From JAFAXD01 sp963833605 (GTDB taxonomy: Bacteria; Pseudomonadota; Alphaproteobacteria; Rhizobiales; Xanthobacteraceae): DNA of 64,000 nucleotides. The notes under the pieces were generated by a model. That model saw nothing but the letters and a program-made list of their open reading frames with translations, had not been told where the DNA came from and made no database searches. The stretch is taken from NCBI GenBank assembly GCA_963833605.1, contig CAWHYZ010000014.1, positions 68,437 through 132,436 of the forward strand, given 5' to 3'. Below are positions 48,601 through 60,600 of the stretch, piece by piece (the first letter of the stretch is position 1; every line of letters begins with the position of its first letter). Both the position numbers and the translations under genes were made by a program.

Positions 48601-51600
48601 GGTGACCACGCCGGTGACGCTTGCCGCCATCGCCGAGGACAGCGGGGCGCGGCTGATCACGCAGGCGGAGCTGCTGGCCAACGCCTCGGACGTGGACGGA
48701 CCTTCGCTCACCGCCATCAACCTGGCGATCGCCTCCGGCAGCGGCACGCTCGTTGACAACGGCAACGGCACCTGGAGCTACACGCCGGCGGCGAACGACG
48801 ACACCGCGGTGACGTTCAGCTATGCGGTGACGGACGGCGTCGCCGCGCCGGTGGCGGCCACCGCCACTCTCGACATCACGCCGGTGAACGACGCGCCGGT
48901 GACCACGCCGGTGACGCTTGCCGCCATCGCCGAGGACAGCGGGGCGCGGCTGATCACGCAGGCGGAGCTGCTGGCCAACGCCACGGACATTGACAATGCG
49001 AACCTGTCGCTCACGGCCATCAATCTGGCGATCCGTCCGGTCAGCGGCACGCTGGTCAACAACGGCAACGGCACCTGGAGCTACACGCCGGCGGCTCAAC
49101 GACGACACCGTCGGTGACGTTCAGCTACGCGGTGACCGACGGCCGCTGACGGCGGTCGTCACCGCCACGCTCGACATCACGCCGGTGAACGACGCGCCGG
49201 TGACCACGCCGGTGACGCTTGCCGCCATCGCCGAGGACAGCGGGGCGCGGCTGATCACGCAGGCGGAGCTGCTGGCCAACGCCACGGACGTCGACGGACC
49301 GTCGCTGACAGCGATCAACCTGGCGATCTCGTCCGGCAGCGGCACGCTGGTCGACAACGGCAACGGCACCTGGAGCTACACGCCGGCGCTCAACGACGAC
49401 AGCTCGGTGACGTTCAGCTACGCGGTGACCGACGGCGTCGCGGCGCCGGTGGTCACCGACCGCCACGCTCGACATCACGCCGGTGAACGACGCGCCGGTG
49501 ACCACGCCGGTGACGCTGGCCGCGATCGCCGAGGACAGCGGGGCGCGGCTGATCACGCAGGCCGAGCTGCTGGCCAACGCCACGGACGTCGACGTGCGAC
49601 CTGTCGCTCACCGCCATCAACCTGGCGATCCCGTCCGGCAGCGGCACGCTGGTCGACAACGGCAACGGCACCTGGAGCTACACGCCGGCGCTCAAGCGAC
49701 GACAGTCGGTGACGTTCAGCTATGCGGCCACCGACGGCACGCTGACGGCGTCGTCGACCGCCACGCTCGACATCACGCCGGTGAACGACGCGCCGGTGAC
49801 CACGCCGGTGACGCTGGCCGCGATCGCCGAGGACAGCGGGGCGCGGCTGATCACGCAGGCGGAGCTGCTGGCCGACGCCACGGACGTCGACGGACCTCGC
49901 GAACCGCGATCACGCGCTGGCGATCCAGTCTGGTCAGCGGCACGCTGGTCAACAACAGCAACGGCACCTGGAGCTACACGCCGGCGCTCAACGACGACAC
50001 TCGGTGACGTTCAGCTACGCGGTCACCGACGGCACGCTGCGGCGTCGTCGACCGCCACGCTCGACATCACGCCGGTGAACGACGCGCCGGTGACCACGCC
50101 GGTGACGCTTGCCGCGATCGCCGAGGACAGCGGGGCGCGGCTGATCACGCAGGCGGAGCTGCTGGCCGGGGTGACGGACATTGACAGTGCGAACCTGTCG
50201 ATCACGGCGCTGGCGATCCAGTCTGGTCAGCGGCACGCTGGTCAATAACAACAACGGCACCTGGAGCTACACGCCGGCGCTCAACGACGACACCTCGGTG
50301 ACGTTCAGCTACACGGCCTCCGACGGCACGCTGACGGCGTCGTCGACCGCCACCCTCGACATCACGCCGGTGAACGACGCGCCGGTGACCACGCCGGTGA
50401 CGCTGGCCGCCATCGCCGAGGACAGCGGGGCGCGGCTGATCACGCAGGCGGAGCTGCTGGCCAACGCCTCGGACGTGGACGGACCTTCGCTCACCGCCAT
50501 CAACCTGGCGATCGCCTCCGGCAGCGGCACGCTCGTTGACAACGGCAACGGCACCTGGAGCTACACCCCGGCGGCCAACGACGACACCTCGGTGACGTTC
50601 AGCTATGCGGTGACGGACGGCGTCGCCGCGCCGGTGGCGGCCACCGCCACCCTCGACATCACGCCGGTGAACGACGCGCCGGTGACCACGCCGGTGACGC
50701 TTGCCGCGATCGCCGAGGACAGCGGGGCGCGGCTGATCACGCAGGCCCAGCTGCTGGCCAACGCCTCGGACGTGGACGGACCTTCGCTGACCGCCATCAA
50801 CCTGGCGATCGCGTCCGGCAGCGGCACGCTGGTTGACAACGGCAACGGCACCTGGAGCTACACGCCGGCGGCCAACGACGACACCTCGGTGACGTTCAGC
50901 TATGCGGTGACGGACGGCGTCGCCGCGCCGGTGGCGACCACCGCCACCCTCGACATCACGCCGGTGAACGACGCGCCGGTGACCACGCCGGTGACGCTTG
51001 CCGCGATCGCCGAGGACAGCGGGGCGCGGCTGATCACGCAGGCGGAGCTGCTGGCCAACGCCTCGGACGTGGACGGACCTTCGCTCACCGCCATCAACCT
51101 GGCGATCGCCTCCGGCAGCGGCACGCTGGTTGACAACGGCAACGGCACCTGGAGCTACACGCCGGCGGCCAACGACGACACCTCGGTGACGTTCAGCTAT
51201 GCGGTGACGGACGGCGTCGCCGCGCCGGTGGCGACCACCGCCACGCTCGACATCACGCCGGTGAACGACGCGCCGGTGACCACGCCGGTGACGCTTGCCG
51301 CCATCGCCGAGGACAGCGGGGCGCGGCTGATCACGCAGGCGGAGCTGCTGGCCAACGCCTCGGACGTGGACGGACCTTCGCTCACCGCCATCAACCTGGC
51401 GATCGCCTCCGGCAGCGGCACGCTCGTTGACAACGGCAACGGCACCTGGAGCTACACGCCGGCGGCCAACGACGACACCTCGGTGACGTTCAGCTATGCG
51501 GTGACGGACGGCGTCGCCGCGCCGGTGGCGACCACCGCCACCCTCGACATCACGCCGGTGAACGACGCGCCGGTGACCACGCCGGTGACGCTTGCCGCGA

Positions 51601-54600
51601 TCGCCGAGGACAGCGGGGCGCGGCTGATCACGCAGGCGGAGCTGCTGGCCAACGCCACGGACGTCGAGGCGGACCGTCGCTCACGGCGATCAACCTGGCG
51701 ATCCCTCCGGCAGCGGCACGCTGGTCGACAACGGCAACGGCACCTGGAGCTACACGCCGGCGCTCAACGACGACACCTCGGTGACGTTCAGCTATGCGGT
51801 GACCGACGGCGTCGCGGCGCCGGTGGCCGCCACCGCCACCCTCGACATCACGCCGGTGAACGACGCGCCGGTGACCACGCCGGTGACGCTGGCCGCGATC
51901 GCCGAGGACAGCGGGGCGCGGCTGATCACGCAGGCGGAGCTGCTGGCCAACGCCTCGGACGTGGACGGACCTTCGCTCACCGCGATCAACCTGGCGATCG
52001 CGTCCGGCAGCGGCACGCTGGTTGACAACGGCAACGGCACCTGGAGCTACACGCCGGCGGCCAACGACGACACCTCGGTGACGTTCAGCTATGCGGTGAC
52101 GGACGGCGTCGCCGCGCCGGTGGCGGCCACCGCCACCCTCGACATCACGCCGGTGAACGACGCGCCGGTGACCACGCCGGTGACGCTTGCCGCGATCGCC
52201 GAGGACAGCGGGGCGCGGCTGATCACGCAGGCGGAGCTGCTGGCCAACGCCTCGGACGTGGACGGACCGTCGCTGACCGCCATCAACCTGGCGATCGCCT
52301 CCGGCAGCGGCACGCTCATTGACAACGGCAACGGCACCTGGAGCTACACGCCGGCGGCGAACGACGACACCGCGGTGACGTTCAGCTATGCGGTGACGGA
52401 CGGCGTCGCCGCGCCGGTGGCGGCCACCGCCACCCTCGACATCACGCCGGTGAACGATGCGCCGACGGTGTCCGGGCCGGTCAGTTCGACCGGGTCGGGA
52501 GGACGATCCAGTTTACACGGTCGATTTGCTTGCCAACGTCTCGGATCAAGACGGCGATGCACTGCACATCGCCAACCTGACCAGCCCATTGCCGGCGGGA
52601 TTGACGCTCGGTTCCGACGGGCACACGCTGCGCATCGACCCCAATGCGTACAACTCATTGCCACAAGGCGGGAGCGCACTAATCTCGCTTAGCTACGACG
52701 TGGTCGACGTGCAAGGCGCATCGGTGCCACAGACGGCCAAAATCACAATCAGCGGCGTGAACGACGCACCGACAGTGGCTGGGCCAGTCGCAGCGACGGC
52801 GACAGAGGACGCTGCGCCGTTCACGGTCGATCTTCTAGGGACTACCTATGATTGGGAGTTGAACAATAGCCTCAGCGATTCTCTGGGAGGCCCGGCCCTA
52901 CATGCAAATGGTGGCAGCTTGGGTCCCACCGGTTATTCTTTCGGACCAAATCAGGGCCTCGATGTTAGCGGATTAAACATCAACTCGTCGGGGCCGTATT
53001 CCATAGAATTGCGCTTCTCCTTCACCGATCTTTCCGGCTATCGCAAGATTATCGATTTCGGCAATCTCATTTCGGATGCTGGAATGTATGACCTGAACGG
53101 TCAGGCAAATTTTTATCCGGTTGCGAGTGGCGCGGCTGCCTTTTTGCCAAATACGCCAGCGACTTTGCTTTTTACTCGCTCTGCGACGGGCGATGTCAAG
53201 GTGTATGTGGATGGAGCAGAGCAGCTTTCATTCCACGACACTCAAGATTATTCGCTATTGAGCGCTCTTAACTTTTTCATGGATGATTACGCAACTTCAA
53301 CCAATGAAGCATCTGGAGGTTTTGTAGACTATATTCGTATCAGTGGTTCCGCTTCGAACATCGACGAAGGTCACGCGCTACACATCGCTAACCTGACCGA
53401 GGCGCTTCCCGTCGGCCTGAGCCTCGATCCTGATGGGCACACGCTGCATATCGATCCCAGCGCCTACAATGCACTGGCGCAGGGATATAACGCAGCACTC
53501 AACATTTCGTACGACGTGGTAGATGAGCATGGTGCATCGGTGGTGCAAACCGCGGGCATCACCATTACCGGCGTGAACGACGCGCCCGCGGCAACGCCGG
53601 TGACGTTGGCGGCAATCGCGGAGGACAGCGGGGCACGGCTGATCACGTCAGCGGAACTGCTGGCGGGGGTGACGGACGTTGACGGGCCGAGCCTGTCGAT
53701 CACGGCACTGTCGATCCAATCCGGCTCTGGCACGCTGGTCAATAACAACAATGGCACCTGGAGCTACACGCCGGGACTCAACGACGACACCGCGGTGACG
53801 TTCAGCTACACGGCCTCCGACGGCACGCTGACGGCGTCGTCGACCGCCACCCTCGACATTACGCCGGTGAACGACGCGCCGGTTGCGCCGCCGGTGACGC
53901 TGGCGGCGATTGCCGAGGACAGCGGGACGCGGCTGATCACGTCGGCGGAGCTGCTGGCCGGGGTGACGGACATTGACAGTGCGAACCTGTCGATCACGGC
54001 GCTGGCGATCCAGTCTGGTCAGGGCACGCTGGTCAATAACAACAACGGCACCTGGAGCTACACGCCGGCGCTCAACGACGACACGTCGGTGACGTTCAGC
54101 TACACGGCCTCCGACGGCACGCTGACGGCGTCGTCGACCGCCACCCTCGACATCACGCCGGTGAACGACGCGCCGGTGACCACGCCGGTGACGCTGGCGG
54201 CGATTGCCGAGGACAGCGGGGCGCGGCTGATCACGCAGGCGGAGCTGCTGGCCAAGGCCACGGACATTGACAGTGCGAACCTGTCGATCACGGCGCTGGC
54301 GATCCAGTCTGGTCAGGGCACGCTGGTCAATAACAACAACGGCACCTGGAGCTACACGCCGGCGCTCAACGACGACACGTCGGTGACGTTCAGCTACGCG
54401 GCGACCGACGGCGCTGCGGCGTCGTCGACCGCCACCCTCGACATCACGCCGGTCAACGACGCGCCGGTCAATGGGGCGCCGCTTGCAGCTATTGCGACGA
54501 TTGGCCAACAAACAGTCTTCTCTGCTGCCAACGGCAACGCCATCACTGTCTCGGATATGGATGTCAACGAGACCCCGGCGCCCGAGAATGTATTGAGCGT

Positions 54601-57600
54601 ATCGCTTGCGGTGAATGCTGGCACGCTGACCCTCGCTAGCACAGTGGGAATCACGATAGTCGGAGGCGCGAATGGCAGTGCCTCCGTGACGATTGTCGGT
54701 ACGGTTGCATCGCTGAATACCGCGCTCGACGGGCTCGTCTATTCGCCCTCGGCATCGTTCACCGGCAATGATCAGTTGACGATCACGACATCCGATCTCG
54801 GCCATACCGGCGGCGGCACACTCACTGATACCGACATCGTCGCGCTCGCGCAGAATGTTATTTTTGGGACTGAAAACAACGATCCGATCAACGGAACGGC
54901 GGGGCCCGATCTCATTATCGCTCGGGGAGGTGATGATACCATCAATGCGCTTGCCGGAAACGACGTCGTCTACGGCGGTGCGGGCAATGACATCATCCGC
55001 ACGGGGATCTTCAGCGGGCCCTCACCACGGACAACGTTGACGGCGGTGCGGGCAACGACGAGATCCACATCGAAAGCGGCACGAGCAAGGGCACGATTGC
55101 CGGCGGCGCGGACAACGACAGCATATATGCGGAGACCCCAACGGCTTCAGCGGCAGCATTGACGGTGGCAGCGGCAGCGACACGCTGATCGTCACCAACC
55201 AGTTCACGAACAACTTTGCAGGCGCGACCTTCCAGGGGATCGAGACGACTTCGCTGTCTGGCACGATCACGATCGATACGGCGCAGGCCGGCAATCTCGG
55301 CTCGATCGACCTCACGGCGACTAGCGCGGCAGTGACGCTCGCAACCGCTGGCACCGGCGTCTTTGGGCCGGTGGTGATCGGCGATGGCAAAACCCTGACG
55401 ATCAGCAGCGGCTCGGCCGGCTCCAATGTCAGCTTTGCGGCCGGCAATCAGATCACTGGAACGGGCAAGGTGGTCTTCAACGGCGGCAGCGGCAACGACA
55501 GCTTCACCGGCACCGAGGCGGCGGACACCATCAACGGCGGCTCCGGCAACGATACGCTCAACGGCGGTGCGGGAAATGACATCATCCGCACGGGGATCTA
55601 CAGCGGAGCCCTCTCCACGGACAACGTTGACGGCGGTGCGGGCAACGATGAGATCCACATCGAAAGCGGTACGAACAACGGCACGATTGCCGGCGGCGCG
55701 GACAACGACAGCATATATGCGGAGACCCACGGCTTCAGCGGCAGCATTGACGGTGGCAGCGGCAGCGACACGCTGATCGTTACCAACCAGTTCACGAACA
55801 ACTTTGCAGGCGCCACCTTCCAGGGCATCGAGGCGACTTCGCTGGGTGGCACGATCACGATCGACACGGCGCAGGCCGGCAATCTCGGGACGATCGACGT
55901 CACGGCGACTAGCGCGGCAGTGACCCTCGCAACCGCCGGCACCGGCGTCTTTGGGCCGGTGGTGATCGGCGATGGCAAAACCCTGACGATCAGCAGCGGC
56001 TCGGCCGGTGTCCAATGTCAGCTTTGCGGCCGTCAATCAGATCACTGGAACGGGCAAGGTGGTCTTCAACGGCGGCAGCGGCAACGACAGCTTCACCGGC
56101 ACCGAGGCGGCGGACACCATCAACGGCGGCTCTGGCAACGATACGCTCAACGGCGGTGCAGGCAATGACATCATCCGCACGGGGATCTTCAGCGGAGCCC
56201 TCACCACGGACAACGTTGACGGCGGTGCGGGCAACGATGAGATCCACATCGAAAGCGGCACGAACAAGGGCACGATTGCCGGCGGCGCGGACAACGACGG
56301 CATATATGCGGAGACCTCCACGGCTTCAGCGGCAGCATTGACGGTGGCAGCGGCAGCGACACGCTGATCTTTACCAACCAGTTCACGAACAACTTTGCCG
56401 GCGCCACCTTCCAAGGCATCGAGGCGACTTCGCTGGGTGGCACGCTCACCATCGACACGGCGCAGGCCGGCAATCTCGGGACGATCGACGTTCACGGCGA
56501 CTAACGCGGCAGTGACCCTCGCAACCGCCGGCACCGGCGTCTTTGGGCCGGTGGTGATCGGCGATGGCAAAACCCTGACGATCAGCAGCGGCTCGGCCGG
56601 CTCCAATGTCAGCTTTGCGGCCGTCAATCAGATCACTGGAACGGGCAAGGTGGTCTTCAACGGCGGCAGCGGCAACGACAGCTTCACCGGCACCGAGGCG
56701 GCGGACACCATCAACGGCGGCTTCGGCAGCGATACGCTGAACGGCGGTGGCAGGAAATGACATCATCCGCACGGGGATCTTCGGCGCGAGCCCTCACCAC
56801 GGACAACGTTGACGGCGGTGCGGGCGACGATGACGATCCACATCGAGAGCGGTACGAGCAACAGGCACGATTGCCGGCGGCGCGGACGACGACGGCATAT
56901 ATGCGGAGACCTCCAACGGCTTCAGCGGCAGCATTGACGGTGGCAGCGGCAGCGACACGCTGATCTTTACCAACCAGCTTCACGAACAACTTTGCGGGCG
57001 CGACCTTCCAGGGCATCGAGACGACTCCGCTGTCGGTGGCACGCTCACGATCGACACGGCGCAGGCCGGCAATCTCGGGACGATCGACGTCACGGCGACT
57101 AGCGCGGGAGTGACGCTCGCGACCGCCGGCACCGGCGTCTTCGGGCCGGTGGTGATCGGCGATGGCGAAACCCTGACGATCAGCAGCGGCGCTGCCGGTG
57201 TCCAATGTCAGCTTTGCGGCCGGCAGTCAGATCACTGGAACGGGCAAGGTGGTTTTCAACGGCGGCAGCGGCAACGACAGCTTCACCGGCACCGAGGCGG
57301 CGGATACCATCAACGGCGGCGCTGGCAACGATACGCTCAATGGCGGGGCGGGCAATGACATCATCCGCACGGGGATCTACAGCGGGCCCTCTCCACGGAC
57401 AACGTTGACGGCGGTGCGGGTGACGATGAGATCCACATCGAAAGCGGCACGAACCAGGGCACGATTGCCGGCGGCGCCGACAACGACAGCATCTTTGCGG
57501 AGACCACTGCTTCAGCGGCAGCATTGACGGTGGCAGCGGCAGCGACACGCTGATCTTTACCAACCAGTTCACGAACAATTTGCCGGCGCCACCTTCCAAG

Positions 57601-60600
57601 GCATCGAGGCGACTTCGCTGGGTGGCACGCTCACCATCGACACGGCGCAGGCCGGCAATCTCGGGACGATCGACGTCACGGCGACAACGCGGGAGTGACC
57701 CTCGCAACCGCCGGCACGGCGTCTTCGGGCCGGTGGTGATCGGCGACGGCGAAACACTGACGATCAGCAGCGGCTCTGCCGGTGTCCAATGTCAGCTTTG
57801 CGGCCGTCAATCAGATCACTGGAACGGGCAAGGTTGTCTTCAATGGCGGCAGCGGCAACGACAGCTTCACCGGCACCGAGGCGGCGGACACCATCAACGG
57901 CGGCCCCGGCAACGATACGCTCAATGGCGGTGCGGGCAATGACATCATCCGCACGGGGACCTTCACGGGCCCTCAACACGGACAACGTTGACGGCGGTGC
58001 GGGCGACGATGAGATCCACATCGAAAGCGGCACGAACAACGGCACGATTGGCGGCGGCGCGGACAATGACAGCATCTTTGCGGAGACCCACGGCTTCAGC
58101 GGCAGCATTGACGGTGGCAGCGGCAGCGACACGCTGATCTTTACCAACCAGTTCACGAACAACTTTGCCGGAGCCACCTTCCAAGGCATCGAGGCGACTT
58201 TGCTGGGTGGCACGCTCACCATCGACACCGCGCAGGCCGGCAATCTCGGGACGATCGACGTTACGGCGGCAGCGCGGGAGTGACCCTCGCAACCGCCGGC
58301 ACGGCCGTATTCGGACCCGTGACCGTGGGAAGCGGCGAGACACTAACCTTCACTGCCAACAATGCGGGTGGCGTCAACGTCAACTTTGCGTCAGGCACGT
58401 CAATGCCGGCACTGTCGTGTTCAACGGCAGCAGCGGCAACGACAGCTTCACCGGTACCGACGGGGCGGACAGCCTCAACGGCAATGGCGGCAACGACACG
58501 CTCAGCGGCGGGATTGGCAACGACACGATCAACGGCGGAAGCGGCAGCGACACGCTGACGGGCGGTGCTGGCAGCGACATCCTAACCGGTAATACCGGCG
58601 CCGATACCTACGTATTCAAGACCGGCTACAACTCGGACACGGTTACCGACTTCAGTCATGCCGATGGCGACAAGGTCGACCTGACCGGAGTGATCGGCGT
58701 GCAGAACTTTGGCGACGTGCAGGCCCATGCCAGCCAAGTCGGGCCTAACACGGTCATCAACTTCGGCGCTGGCGATGTGTTGACACTGTCCAATGTGACC
58801 TTCGCCAACCTGACCGCCAACGACTTCATCTTCTCGTCGAGCCCGAACTCGCCGCCTGTAACGACACCGGTGACGCTCACCGCCATCGCCGAGGATAGCG
58901 GGACGCGGCTGATCACGCAGGCCGAACTGCTGGCCAACGCCACGGATGTCGATGGACCGTCGCTGACAGCGATCAACCTGGCGATCTCGTCCGGCAGCGG
59001 CACGCTGGTGGACAATCTGAACGGCACCTGGAGCTATACGCCGGCGCTCAACGACGACACCTCGGTGAGCTTCAGCTATGCGGTGACGGACGGCGTTGCG
59101 GCGCCGGTGGTCACCAGCGCCACGCTCGATATCACCCCGGTCAACGACGCGCCGGTCAATGGGGCGCCGCTTGCAGCTATTGCGACGATTGGCCAACAAA
59201 CAGTCTTCTCGGCTGCCAACGGCAACGCCATCACTGTCTCGGATGTGGATGTCAACGAGACCCGGCGCCCGATAACGTATTGAGCGTATCGCTTGCGGTG
59301 AATGCTGGCACGCTGACCCTCGCTAGCGCAGTGGGAATCACGATAACCGGAGGCGCGAATGGCAGTGCCTCCGTGACGATTGTCGGTACGATTGCATCGC
59401 TGAATACCGCGCTCGACGGGCTCGTCTATTCGCCCTCGGCATCGTTCACCGGCAATGACCAGTTGACGATCACGATATCCGATCTCGGCCATACCGGCGG
59501 CGGCACACTCACTGATACCGACATCGTCCCGCTGGCGCAGAATGTTATTTTTGGGACGGAAAACAACGATCTGATCAACGGAACGGCGGGGCTCGATCTC
59601 ATTATCGCTCGGGGAGGTGATGATACCATCAATGCGCTTGCTGGAAACGACGTTGTCAATGGCGGTGACGGCAATGACATCATCCGCACGGGGGCCGGCT
59701 CGAATGTCGATACCGACAATGTCGATGCTGGTTTGGGCAACGACGAGATCCACATCCAGAGCGGCACGAACAAGGGCACGATCAGCGCCGGGGCCGACAA
59801 TGACCAGATCTATGGCGAAACCACTGCTTTCAGCGGCAGCATTGACGGTGGCAGCGGCAGCGACACGCTGATCTTTACCAACGAGTTCACGAACAACTTT
59901 GCAGGCGCCACCTTCCAAGGCATCGAGGCGACTTCGCTGGGTGGCACGCTCACCATCGACACGGCGCAGGCCGGCAATCTCGGGACGATCGACGTTACGG
60001 CGACTAGCGCGGCAGTGACCCTCGCAACCGCCGGCACGGCGTTTTGGGGCGGTGGTGACGGGGAGGCGAAACACTGACGATGAGCAGCGGCGCGGCCGGT
60101 GTGAATGTCAGCTTTGAGGCCGTGAAGCAGATCACTGGAACGGGCAAGGTGGTTTTTAATGGCGGCAGCGGCGACGACGACTTCACCGGCACCGAGGCGG
60201 CGGTACCATCAACGGAGGCTTGGCAACGATACGCTGAAGGGCGGTGACGGGCAATGACATCATCCGCACGGGGGCCGGCTCGAATGTGAACGGACAAGGT
60301 GATGGCGGTGTAGGTGACGAGAGATCCACATCGAGAGCGGCACGAACAAGGGCACGATTGGGGGCGGGGCCGACAATGACAGCATCTATGGCGGAAACCA
60401 CTGCTTTCAGCGGCAGCATTGACGGTGGCAGCGGTAGCGACACGCTGATCTTTACCAACCAGTTCACGAACAACTTTGCAGGAACCACCTTCCAAGGCAT
60501 CGAGGCGACTGCTGGGTGGCACGCTCGCCATCGACACGGCGCAGGCCGACAATCTCGGGACGATCGACGTGACGGCGACTAACGCGGGAGTGACCCTCGC

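Noticed and set aside
45921..52449. CRISPR-like regular spacing
   Set aside because: The whole 297-bp unit is repeated, with no unique spacers, and it is protein-coding.
44658..54805. Long minus-strand open frames of hundreds of codons opposite the cadherin-like array
   Set aside because: They are antisense shadows of GC-rich repetitive codons: the products are low-complexity Arg/His/Val repeats with no family resemblance, and the plus-strand frame encodes recognisable domains.
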